A stretch of 64,000 bases of DNA, from assembly GCF_002904295.1 (NCBI RefSeq), contig NZ_PPHG01000094.1, positions 56,006 through 120,005 of the forward strand, in the 5' to 3' direction. Below are positions 51,055 to 58,916 of the stretch, piece by piece (positions within the stretch are counted from its first letter, which is position 1; each line of letters begins with the position of its first letter). A program made the position numbers and the translations under genes. The notes beneath the pieces are model-generated. The model did no database searches, was not told the origin of the DNA, and was given only the letters and a program-made list of their open reading frames with translations. This DNA comes from Amycolatopsis sp. CA-128772 (GTDB lineage Bacteria > Actinomycetota > Actinomycetes > Mycobacteriales > Pseudonocardiaceae).

Positions 51055-53754
51055 CTAGGCGCCGTGTAGACGCAACGCCCCGAGCACGGTGTCCAGAACA
51101 GCCACTGCCCCCGCCTTGTCCAGCGGATCGTTGCCGTTCCCGCACTTCGGCGACTGGACGCAGGACGGGCACCCCGTCGGGCACTCGCAGGAGACGATCG
51201 CCTCCCGCGTTGCGGCCAGCCAGGGGACAATCGCGGCATAACCGCGTTCGGCAAATCCCGCACCCCCGGGATGGCCGTCATGCACGAACACCGTCGCCTC
51301 CCCGGTGTCTTCGTGCCACGCGGTACTCACCCCGCCGATGTCCCACCGGTCGCACGTAGCGAACAGCGGTAGCAGGCCGATCGCCGCGTGCTCGGCGGCA
51401 TGCAGGGCACCGGGGACCCGTGCCGGAACCAATCCGGCACCCCCCGGTGCCCTGCCACCCTCGTGAGCGGGCCCCCGACCGCTCGCCTGGGTCTCCTGCC
51501 CGGTCCCCACCGGCCCCGCACCTTCGGTCCCCACCCGATGGCCCCCGGTCCCCGCCTCGCCATCGCCCGAAACGCCGGAGCCACTCGCGGCCGGGTTGCC
51601 ACCCGCAGCTGCGGAGCTCCCGGCCGAAGCCGCGAAGTCGCCCCCGTCGCTGGACTCGCTCACGGCTGCGGCGTAAGCCGAGCCGCTGGCTGCAGCCGAG
51701 GAGTGGCTCGCAGCCTGAGGTGAGTCATCAGCCGCGGTGCTGCCGGCAGCCGAGCTGCTGGCCGCAGCCGAGGCGTCGGCCGTCCGTGCACCCCCACGCC
51801 AGCCCCGCCCGGCATCAGCCGCCGGCCCCAGCAGTTCCGCCGAGACCGTGTACCAAACCGCTCGCGTCCGCAGGCTCTGCTCCGGCAGGTCCAGCGGCGT
51901 GTGGTCCAGCACCTCCCCGGACGGCCGCCTCCGCAAATACCCCACCACCTGCGACGTCACCGCCACCTCGCCGAGGCACACGCTCACCCCGCCGTAGTCC
52001 TGCTTCTCCTGGGTGCTCAACACCGAGATGTCCACGACCTCGCGCGGCGTCGTCGTCCAGTCCGGGTTCTCCGCGTGCACCAGCGCCAGCCCCGTCTCCA
52101 GGTCCAGCTCGTCGACGACGTACGACGACCCCTGGTGCAGGTACACCGCTCCCGGGTGCACCGCGTAGCAGGCCGAGCCCGGGTCGACCGTGCCCAGCAT
52201 CCGGCTCGAGTCCGACTCGACCACCGCGATCTGCTCGCCGCCCGTTCCGCGGATGCCGACTTCGGCGTGCGGGCGATCCCGCGAAGTCCAGTACCAGCCG
52301 CTCGACCTGCGTCGCAGCAGTTTCTGCTCGGCCAGCTCGGCCAGCACCTCCAGGGCCGCCGGGCCGCCGAACGCCTCCAGCTCTGGCACCGTCAGCGGCA
52401 GCTCGGCCACCGCGCACGCCAGCTGCGGCGCCAGCACGTACGGGTTCGTGGGATCCAGCACCGCCGTCTCGACGGGCCGGGAAAGCAGCGCCGCCGGGTG
52501 GTGCACCAGGTACGTGTCCAGCGGGTCGTCCCGCGCGACGAACACCACCAGCGCCGAGTCGCCCGACCGGCCCGCTCGCCCGGCCTGCTGCCAGAACGAC
52601 GCGAGCGTGCCCGGGTAGCCCGCCAGCACCACCGCGTCCAGCCCCGCGATGTCGACACCCAGCTCCAGGGCGTTCGTCGTCGCGACCCCCAACAGCCGCC
52701 CCGACAACAACGCCGCCTCGAGCGCCCGACGCTCCTCCGGCAGATAGCCAGACCTATACGCCGCAACGGTTTCCGACAGCACCGGGTCCACTTCGGACAG
52801 AATACGACGCGCCCCCAGTGCGGCCAGCTCCGCGCCCCGCCGCGACCGGATGAACGCCAGCGACCGCGCCCCCTCCAGCACCAGGTCGGCGAGGATCCGC
52901 GACGTCTCCGCGCCGGCCGGCCGGCGGACCGGCGCGCCGTTCTCCCCGGTCAGCTCGTCCAGCAGCGGCGGCTCCCACAACGCCACCGTCCGGGCGCCGC
53001 GCGGCGACGCGTCCTCCGTCACCGCGACGCACGAGACGCCCGTCAACCGCGAAGCGAACGAAGCGGGCGAAGCCGTCGTCGCCGAAGCGAGCACGAACAC
53101 CGGCGAAGCGCCGTAGTGCTCCGCCACCCGCCGAAGCCGGCGAAGCAGCAACGCGACGTGGGAGCCGAAGACGCCGCGATAGCTGTGGCACTCGTCCACG
53201 ACCACGTACCGGAGGCGCCGGAAGAACGTGGCCCACCGGCCGTGCGCCGACAGGATGCCGCGATGCAGCATGTCCGGGTTCGTGAACACCCAGTTCGCGT
53301 GCGCGCGCACCCAGTCGCGCTCCGCCATCGGCGTGTCCCCGTCGAACGCCGCCGCCCGTACCCCGGATACGTCCAAAGAGGACACGGACCGCAGCTGGTC
53401 CGCGCCCAGCGCCTTGGTCGGCGACAGGTACAGCGCGTTCGCCTTCTCGCCCGCGGCCAGCCGGGACAGCACCGGCAGCTGGTACGCCAGCGACTTGCCC
53501 GACGCCGTCCCGGTCGAGATCACGACGTGCCGGCCCTCGTACGCGTGCGAAGCCGCTTCGGCCTGGTGAGCCCAAGGCGCCGAAACGCCGCAGTCACGCA
53601 GCGCAGCGATAACCGCCGGATCCGCCCACGACGGCCACTCTGCGTAGCGCGCAGCGCGGCCCGGCAGGTTCGCGACGTGCGTAACCGGGTGCTCGCGCGA
53701 CGGGATGCCGGCGGTCACCCGCCTCAGCAGCCGCTGCCCACGTGATTCGTCCAC
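51055..53754 (-). CDS. DEAD/DEAH-box helicase of the MrfA/DUF1998 type
   Basis: An 899-residue superfamily 2 helicase. Q-like APWAHQAEAA, Walker A STGTASGKSLAYQLP, DECH box VVVDECHSYRG, motif III ASAT, motif VI QQAGRAGRSG. The C-terminal DUF1998 zinc module has four Cys (CECPTGCPSC, then SPKCGNGN), as in the Bacillus mitomycin repair factor MrfA. Residues ~643-775 are an Ala/Ser/Gly-rich low-complexity insert just before the last helical part of the domain. It starts at GTG 53754. Rv3649 equivalent. Confidence 0.9.
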   Translation of the reverse strand: MDESRGQRLLRRVTAGIPSREHPVTHVANLPGRAARYAEWPSWADPAVIAALRDCGVSAPWAHQAEAASHAYEGRHVVISTGTASGKSLAYQLPVLSRLAAGEKANALYLSPTKALGADQLRSVSSLDVSGVRAAAFDGDTPMAERDWVRAHANWVFTNPDMLHRGILSAHGRWATFFRRLRYVVVDECHSYRGVFGSHVALLLRRLRRVAEHYGASPVFVLASATTASPASFASRLTGVSCVAVTEDASPRGARTVALWEPPLLDELTGENGAPVRRPAGAETSRILADLVLEGARSLAFIRSRRGAELAALGARRILSEVDPVLSETVAAYRSGYLPEERRALEAALLSGRLLGVATTNALELGVDIAGLDAVVLAGYPGTLASFWQQAGRAGRSGDSALVVFVARDDPLDTYLVHHPAALLSRPVETAVLDPTNPYVLAPQLACAVAELPLTVPELEAFGGPAALEVLAELAEQKLLRRRSSGWYWTSRDRPHAEVGIRGTGGEQIAVVESDSSRMLGTVDPGSACYAVHPGAVYLHQGSSYVVDELDLETGLALVHAENPDWTTTPREVVDISVLSTQEKQDYGGVSVCLGEVAVTSQVVGYLRRRPSGEVLDHTPLDLPEQSLRTRAVWYTVSAELLGPAADAGRGWRGGARTADASAAASSSAAGSTAADDSPQAASHSSAAASGSAYAAAVSESSDGGDFAASAGSSAAAGGNPAASGSGVSGDGEAGTGGHRVGTEGAGPVGTGQETQASGRGPAHEGGRAPGGAGLVPARVPGALHAAEHAAIGLLPLFATCDRWDIGGVSTAWHEDTGEATVFVHDGHPGGAGFAERGYAAIVPWLAATREAIVSCECPTGCPSCVQSPKCGNGNDPLDKAGAVAVLDTVLGALRLHGA

Positions 53755-54069
53755 CCGCCGAGCTTGGCACAGGGGTACGACAGTTCCGCCCATCCCCAGC
53801 TGCGGCAACGGATCGGCGAAAGGGTGATCGATCAAGTGAGGAGGCTCACAAGGTAACGGAATGTACCGTCCCCGGGACGGCGTGAAGACGCTGGTTGCGA
53901 TACCAATACACTCCCGCAATCCACACCCTCTGTGGTGAGCGTCATGTGAGACGTGCATTGCTGCCCGGCTAGCGTGTCGCTCGGTACAGGGTCCATGCCA
54001 GCGCCGGCCGTGTCGAACCCCTCGGCTTGCCGTCGACGTTGGCGCTCGGCGACGTCTCATGGAGGACGA
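53755..54069. promoter_or_regulatory. Divergent promoter region, helicase / hppA
   Basis: No gene visible. The stretch 53840-53950 is less GC-rich and holds likely promoters. A TAGCGT (53970-53975) could be the hppA -10, giving a leader of ~90 nt that ends with GGAGGACGA before ATG 54070. I found no cspA-like gene, which neighbours this helicase in mycobacteria. Confidence 0.4.
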
Positions 54070-56337
54070 ATGTCACGGCAGTTCCTCGCGGAGGGCGGCG
54101 GAAATCTCGCCCTCTCCGGAGGTGGCTACACGATTGTCGGTGTAGTCGCCGTGGTCGCGCTTGCCGCACTCGTCATCGGCTACGTCCTGCTCAAGGAGGT
54201 GCTGGCCGCAGGCCAGGGCACCGCCAAGATGCAGGACATCGCCAAGGCGGTGCAGGAAGGCGCGGCCGCGTACCTCAAGCGGCAGCGGAACACCCTCGCC
54301 ATCTTCGGCGCGATCGTGTTCCTCCTGCTCTTCATCCTTCCCGCGGACGACTGGAACGAGAAGATCGGCCGTTCGATCTTCTTCCTGGTCGGCGCGGGAT
54401 TCTCGTTCGCGATCGGCTACCTCGGCATGTGGCTGGCGACGCAGGCGAACCTGCGCGTCGCGGCCGCGTCGCGTGAGGAGGGCGGGCGCGAGACGGCGAT
54501 GCGCGTCGCGTTCCGCACCGGTGGCGTGGTCGGCATGATCACCGTCGGCCTCGGCCTGTTCGGTGCCGCGGTCGTCGTGCTGGTCTACACCGGCCAGGCG
54601 CCCAAGGTGCTCGAGGGCTTCGGCTTCGGCGCCGCCCTGATCGCGATGTTCATGCGTGTCGGCGGCGGTATCTTCACCAAGGCCGCCGACGTCGGCGCGG
54701 ACCTGGTCGGCAAGGTCGAGCAGGGCATCCCGGAGGACGACCCGCGCAACGCCGCCACCATCGCGGACAACGTGGGCGACAACGTCGGCGACTGCGCCGG
54801 CATGGCCGCGGACCTCTTCGAGTCCTACGCCGTCATGCTGGTCGCCGCGCTGATCCTGGGCAGCACCGCCTTCGGCGTGCACGGCCTCATCTTCCCGCTG
54901 ATCGTGCCGGCCATCGGCGTGATCACCGCCGTCATCGGTGTCTACATCACCAAGGCGCGTGCGGGTGAGGGCGGTCTCGTCACGATCAACCGCTCGTTCT
55001 ACATCTCCGCGGTCATCTCCGCCGTGCTGTCGGCGATCGCGGCGTTCGTGTACCTGCCGAGCAGCTTCCGCGACTTCGGTGCGGAATTCGCCGGCAAGAC
55101 GGGCAACCCGGCGGTCATCGCGACCATCGCGGTGATCATCGGCATCGTGCTCGCGGCGGTCATCCTCAAGCTGACCGGGTTCTACACGGGCACCGAGTAC
55201 AAGCCCGTCAAGGACGTCGGCCAGACGTCGGAAACCGGTGCGGCGACGGTCATCCTGTCCGGCATCTCGATCGGTTTCGAGTCCGCTGTGTACACCGCTC
55301 TCGTGATCGGTGCCGCCGTGTTCGGTGCGTACCTGCTCGGTGGCGGCGTCGCGCTGTTCGCCGTCGCGCTGGCCGGCACGGGCCTGCTGACCACCGTCGG
55401 CGTCATCGTCGCGATGGACACCTTCGGCCCGGTTTCGGACAACGCGCAGGGCATCGCCGAGATGTCCGGTGACGTCGACGAGAAGGCCGCGCAGATCCTC
55501 ACCGAGCTGGACGCGGTCGGCAACACCACGAAGGCCATCACCAAGGGCATCGCGATCGCCACCGCGGTTCTCGCCGCCACGGCGCTGTTCGGTTCCTACT
55601 CGGACGCGATCACGAAGGCGATGGGCGTCGGCGGTGACTTCATCGCCAACATCGTCGGTCCGGCGACCCTGGTCGGCGTGATCATCGGTGCGGCCGTCGT
55701 GTTCATGTTCTCCGGTCTCGCGGTCAACGCGGTGTCCCGGGCCGCCGGCGCGGTCGTCTACGAAGTGCGCCGCCAGTTCCGCGAGATCCCGGGGATCATG
55801 GAGGGCACCACCCGTCCCGAGTACGGCCGGGTCGTCGACATCGTCACGCGCGACTCGCTGCGTGAGCTGACGACGCCGGGTCTGCTGGCGGTGTTCGCCC
55901 CGATCGCGGTCGGGTTCGGCCTGGGCACCAGTGCGCTCGCCGGTTACCTGGCCGGTGCGATCGCCTGCGGCACGCTGATGGCGATCTTCCTCGCGAACTC
56001 CGGTGGCGCGTGGGACAACGCCAAGAAGCTGGTCGAGGACGGCAACCACGGCGGCAAGGGTTCGGCCGCGCACGAAGCCACCATCATCGGTGACACCGTG
56101 GGCGACCCGTTCAAGGACACCGCCGGCCCGGCGATCAACCCGCTGATCAAGGTGATGAACCTGGTTTCGGTGCTGATCGCGCCCGCCATCGTGCAGCTGA
56201 CGGTCGGCGACAGCGCCAACACCGCCGTGCGCATCGTCATCTCACTGGTCGCGGTCGCCGTGATCGTGGCGGCGATCGTGGTGTCGAAGCGCCGGGGGAC
56301 GGTCCTGACGGACACCCCGTCCGAGATCACGGCCTGA
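54070..56337 (+). CDS. hppA: Membrane-bound proton-pumping pyrophosphatase, K+-independent type
   Basis: A 755-residue, ~16-helix pump that uses PPi hydrolysis to export protons. The catalytic loops include DNVGDNVGDCAGMAADLFE and the second DTVGDPFKDTAGP. GNTTKAITKG carries Lys where K+-dependent enzymes have Ala, so this is predicted to be K+-independent. ATG 54070 follows GGAGGACGA. The N-terminus opens with a membrane helix. A terminator follows. Confidence 0.95.
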   Translation: MSRQFLAEGGGNLALSGGGYTIVGVVAVVALAALVIGYVLLKEVLAAGQGTAKMQDIAKAVQEGAAAYLKRQRNTLAIFGAIVFLLLFILPADDWNEKIGRSIFFLVGAGFSFAIGYLGMWLATQANLRVAAASREEGGRETAMRVAFRTGGVVGMITVGLGLFGAAVVVLVYTGQAPKVLEGFGFGAALIAMFMRVGGGIFTKAADVGADLVGKVEQGIPEDDPRNAATIADNVGDNVGDCAGMAADLFESYAVMLVAALILGSTAFGVHGLIFPLIVPAIGVITAVIGVYITKARAGEGGLVTINRSFYISAVISAVLSAIAAFVYLPSSFRDFGAEFAGKTGNPAVIATIAVIIGIVLAAVILKLTGFYTGTEYKPVKDVGQTSETGAATVILSGISIGFESAVYTALVIGAAVFGAYLLGGGVALFAVALAGTGLLTTVGVIVAMDTFGPVSDNAQGIAEMSGDVDEKAAQILTELDAVGNTTKAITKGIAIATAVLAATALFGSYSDAITKAMGVGGDFIANIVGPATLVGVIIGAAVVFMFSGLAVNAVSRAAGAVVYEVRRQFREIPGIMEGTTRPEYGRVVDIVTRDSLRELTTPGLLAVFAPIAVGFGLGTSALAGYLAGAIACGTLMAIFLANSGGAWDNAKKLVEDGNHGGKGSAAHEATIIGDTVGDPFKDTAGPAINPLIKVMNLVSVLIAPAIVQLTVGDSANTAVRIVISLVAVAVIVAAIVVSKRRGTVLTDTPSEITA

Positions 56338-56351
56338 CGAAGAAACATGTT

Positions 56352-56390
56352 CCGGGCCCGGCACGCTGCTGCATCGCGTGCCGGGCCCGG
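56352..56390 (+). terminator. hppA terminator
   Basis: A 15-bp perfect stem (56352-56366 with 56376-56390), 14 bp after the hppA stop, with a 9-nt loop. Confidence 0.75.
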
Positions 56391-56484
56391 GCATGCCGTC
56401 CCAGAAAGGCCCGGCGACTTGCGAAGCAGCACCGAGTCGGTACCGTCTGGGCTGCCGGGGCGAGGTCGGGCGGGAGGTACGCGG

Positions 56485-57075
56485 GTGCGGCAGCGGTCGA
56501 CCGTCTTCGCCGCGCTGACCACGACGATCGCCTTCTGCCTCGCCGGGTGCGGGCAGCCGTCCGCGGTGCAGCCACCGCCACGGGACCAGGATCTGCCGGT
56601 CACGACCGTGGTGCCCCAGGCCGATCCGGCCGCCAGGTGGGCGGACAGCTACTGCGACGCCGTGACGCACCTGGTCCGCACGCTGGCGGCGCTCCCCGCC
56701 GTCGATCCGAGCACGCCGCAGAAGGCGTCCCGGACCTCCAGCGACCTGCTTTCCTCCGTCGTCGGCGGGCTCGACCAGAGCCTGGCCGGGCTGAACGCGC
56801 TCGGCGCGCCGCCGGTGCCGTCGGCGGACGCCGGCCGCAAGGACGTCATCCGGCAGTTCGCCGAAATCCGCGCCCAGGCCGAGAACGCGCGGCAACGCAT
56901 CGAGGCGGTTCGCGGCAACGCGCCGGCGACGAAGGCCGCCCTCGGCGAGGCCAAGGCGGCGCTCGACCGCATCGACGCGCTCGACTACCTCAAGGGCCTC
57001 AAGGACGTTCCGGCCCTGGTGGCGGCGGAACAGCGGGCTCCCTCCTGCCGCCGGCTGGATCAACCGGCCGGCTGA
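56485..57075 (+). CDS. Predicted lipoprotein of unknown function
   Basis: A 196-residue protein from GTG 56485 behind GGGAGG. Residues 1-22 are a lipoprotein signal (basic start, VFAALTTTIAFCLAGC lipobox with LAGC). The mature part is helical, with alternating Ala/Lys/Arg (QFAEIRAQAENARQRIEA), so it may form a helical bundle outside the membrane. Three further Cys. No family identified. Confidence 0.75.
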   Translation: MRQRSTVFAALTTTIAFCLAGCGQPSAVQPPPRDQDLPVTTVVPQADPAARWADSYCDAVTHLVRTLAALPAVDPSTPQKASRTSSDLLSSVVGGLDQSLAGLNALGAPPVPSADAGRKDVIRQFAEIRAQAENARQRIEAVRGNAPATKAALGEAKAALDRIDALDYLKGLKDVPALVAAEQRAPSCRRLDQPAG

Positions 57076-57100
57076 ACATCGTCGTGACGCTCGCCACGAA

Positions 57101-57116
57101 TCGAACTTGTGTTCTA
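57101..57116 (+). promoter_or_regulatory. LexA-type SOS box and leaderless promoter
   Basis: TCGAACTTGTGTTCTA matches 10 of 12 defined positions of the actinobacterial LexA consensus TCGAAC-N4-GTTCGA. A -10 element TAGTAT (57115-57120) overlaps its end, and 6 bp later comes GTG 57127, so the gene is probably transcribed from its start codon without a leader and repressed by LexA. Confidence 0.7.
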
Positions 57117-57126
57117 GTATAGCGCG

Positions 57127-57777
57127 GTGGATCGGACGATCTCGCTCTTCTCCGCCGAGGCCAGCGGGCCGGGCCTGGGCGACCTGGCCGGCCTGTTGTG
57201 CTGCCACGGCCAGATCACCGGCTTCGGGCGCACCGCCGCCCGGCTGTCGGTGGTCGTCGAGGAGCCGTGGCGCGCCCACGTCCTGGCGCGCGAGTTCCGC
57301 TGCCGCGGCGCGGACGCCCAGGTGTCGAAGGCCGACTGCGGCCGCCCGCAGGTGCGGACGTCGTTCCGGGTCGACCTGCTGCCGCTGGCGCTGCGGTGGC
57401 TGCGGGAGGGCTGCGCGGGCCCGGTCGAGGACGACTCGGGCAAGGCGGTGCCGGACGGGTTCCGGCTGAGCGGCGCGATGCTGCGGATGTGGGTGCTGGC
57501 CGGCGGCCGCCCGGGCACGCAGGGCTACCTGCTGGGCGTCGACCCGCTCGCCCCGGACATGCACGAGCGGCTGGTCGCGGCGCTGACGCCGTTGGGCGTC
57601 GCGGCGAAGCTGACCGGCCCGAAGGCCGACGTCCCGGCGGTCAGGGTCACCGGGAAACGCCGGCTGGAGGCGCTGCTGGAGCTGATCGGGGAGCCGCCGC
57701 CGGGCGCCGAAGCGGCGTGGCCGGGCGCGGCGCCGCAACCGGTTCCGCACCCGGAGGCCGTGACGAGCACGGCCTGA
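57127..57777 (+). CDS. WhiA N-terminal-like protein (Rv3647c family)
   Basis: A 216-residue protein from GTG 57127. It resembles the WhiA/LAGLIDADG-like fold family (DLAGLLCCHGQITGFGRTAA; SGAMLRMWVLAGGRPG; LAPDMHERLVAALTPLG) but has no WhiA C-terminal helix-turn-helix. Catalytic acids of homing endonucleases are not conserved. Between hppA and topA, it occupies the place of Rv3647c. Its promoter carries a LexA box, so DNA damage may induce it. Confidence 0.65.
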   Translation: MDRTISLFSAEASGPGLGDLAGLLCCHGQITGFGRTAARLSVVVEEPWRAHVLAREFRCRGADAQVSKADCGRPQVRTSFRVDLLPLALRWLREGCAGPVEDDSGKAVPDGFRLSGAMLRMWVLAGGRPGTQGYLLGVDPLAPDMHERLVAALTPLGVAAKLTGPKADVPAVRVTGKRRLEALLELIGEPPPGAEAAWPGAAPQPVPHPEAVTSTA

Positions 57778-57794
57778 CCGGGTGGGCCGCCGCG

Positions 57795-58601
57795 TCAGGG
57801 CCGGGGCAGCGTGCAGCCGGCCTGGGTGAGCGCGATTTCGTTGGCCGCGGTGAGGCAGGCCGGGATGCCGTAGGTCTCCTGGCCGTAGTTCGTCTTGTAG
57901 TGCACCGTGACGTTGCCGGCCTGGTCGACCTCGCACGGGTTGTTCTCCGTGCAACGCTCGCCGTCCTCGTTGCCGGTGTTGTTCACGCCGACGACCTTGC
58001 CGCCCGAGATGATCGGCGAACCGGAGGTGCCGCCGATGGTCTGGCAGGCGGAGGTGTAGCGGATCGAGTCCTTCCAGGTCCAGCTGCCCTCCTTGAGCCG
58101 GTAGACGAACCCGTCGATGTTGCAGGAGTAGATGCGCTTCCAGTAGCCGGAGACGACGTCGATCGCCGCGCCCGCCGCCGGGTGCGCGTTCGACAGCTCG
58201 AGCGGCGAGATCCCGTAGCTGGCCTTGATCTGCGCGTAGGTGGTGGTGAGCTGGTAGAGCGACACGTCGGTGTCGGTCATCGTGCCGTAGACGATCTTCT
58301 TGGCCCGCAGCGTGGCCTTGTTGCTGCCGCTGGCGGTGAGCAGCGTGAACGTCCGGCTGGAGGCCCGGTTGGTGATCACCTGCCCGGGCCCGGGGAAACC
58401 GGTTTCGAGGCAGTGCCCGTTGGACATCACGAGCGCGGGCGCGGTGTCGGGCGTCGCGGCCGGCTTGACCACCGACCCCGAGCAGTTGGACAGGGCCACG
58501 GTGCCGGCGAAGTTCGCCGCGGCGGCGTTCGCCGGAGTGACACCCAGCAATACTGTGGCGGTCGCAGCGGTGAACAGGGCGCCGAGCAGGCGTCGGGTCA
58601 T
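57795..58601 (-). CDS. Secreted S1-family serine protease
   Basis: A 268-residue secreted protease. The signal peptide spans residues 1-28 (ALFTAATATVLLGVTPANAAA). Catalytic His in VMSNGHCLET, Asp in DTDVSLYQL and Ser in IGGTSGSPIISGG form a chymotrypsin-like triad. Several Cys pairs are present. It starts at ATG 58601. No pro-region is visible. It stands alone, with its own promoter divergent from topA. Confidence 0.88.
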   Translation of the reverse strand: MTRRLLGALFTAATATVLLGVTPANAAAANFAGTVALSNCSGSVVKPAATPDTAPALVMSNGHCLETGFPGPGQVITNRASSRTFTLLTASGSNKATLRAKKIVYGTMTDTDVSLYQLTTTYAQIKASYGISPLELSNAHPAAGAAIDVVSGYWKRIYSCNIDGFVYRLKEGSWTWKDSIRYTSACQTIGGTSGSPIISGGKVVGVNNTGNEDGERCTENNPCEVDQAGNVTVHYKTNYGQETYGIPACLTAANEIALTQAGCTLPRP

Positions 58602-58916
58602 GGCGGGTCCTTTCGGCTGGACGGGGAAACCAGTGAAGCGGTCACATCCCGCGCCCACCACCGTCGAACGGAGGGTATCCGGACGGTCACGCGCTACGCT
58701 GCGCGGGACGTGGCCGAAATCACGTGGCAGGTACGTTGGGGAAACATCGCCGAGGTCAACGGCGATGCGCTGGGCACAGGACCGGCGGCGTGTTGGGCCA
58801 CCTCCGCGCCGTCCGGGCCGGAACAGCGTGCACACTGGCAGGTCGAGACACGGCCCTGGCAGGGACGTGGTGCAGTCCCGCGGCGGCGGGACGAGATGAG
58901 CGGAGAGCAGGACAGC
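58602..58916. promoter_or_regulatory. Divergent promoter region, S1 protease / topA
   Basis: No gene is visible. GCGGGAC-type sequences and a possible -10 near 58690-58696 (TACGCT) could serve topA. A long frame running through from 57198 is a shadow of other genes, not a topA extension. Confidence 0.35.

Noticed and set aside
50000..54069. cspA expected beside the helicase by synteny
   Set aside because: No cold-shock domain frame was found between the helicase and hppA or in the flanking spacers.
54073..56073. 666-codon minus-strand frame opposite hppA
   Set aside because: Shadow of the pyrophosphatase; Asp/Arg/His-rich without family features.
57198..58895. Upstream extension of the topA frame by over 560 codons
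   Set aside because: The open frame crosses the WhiA-N-like gene and the antisense of the S1 protease; the TopA family begins at 58917 with its usual N-terminus.
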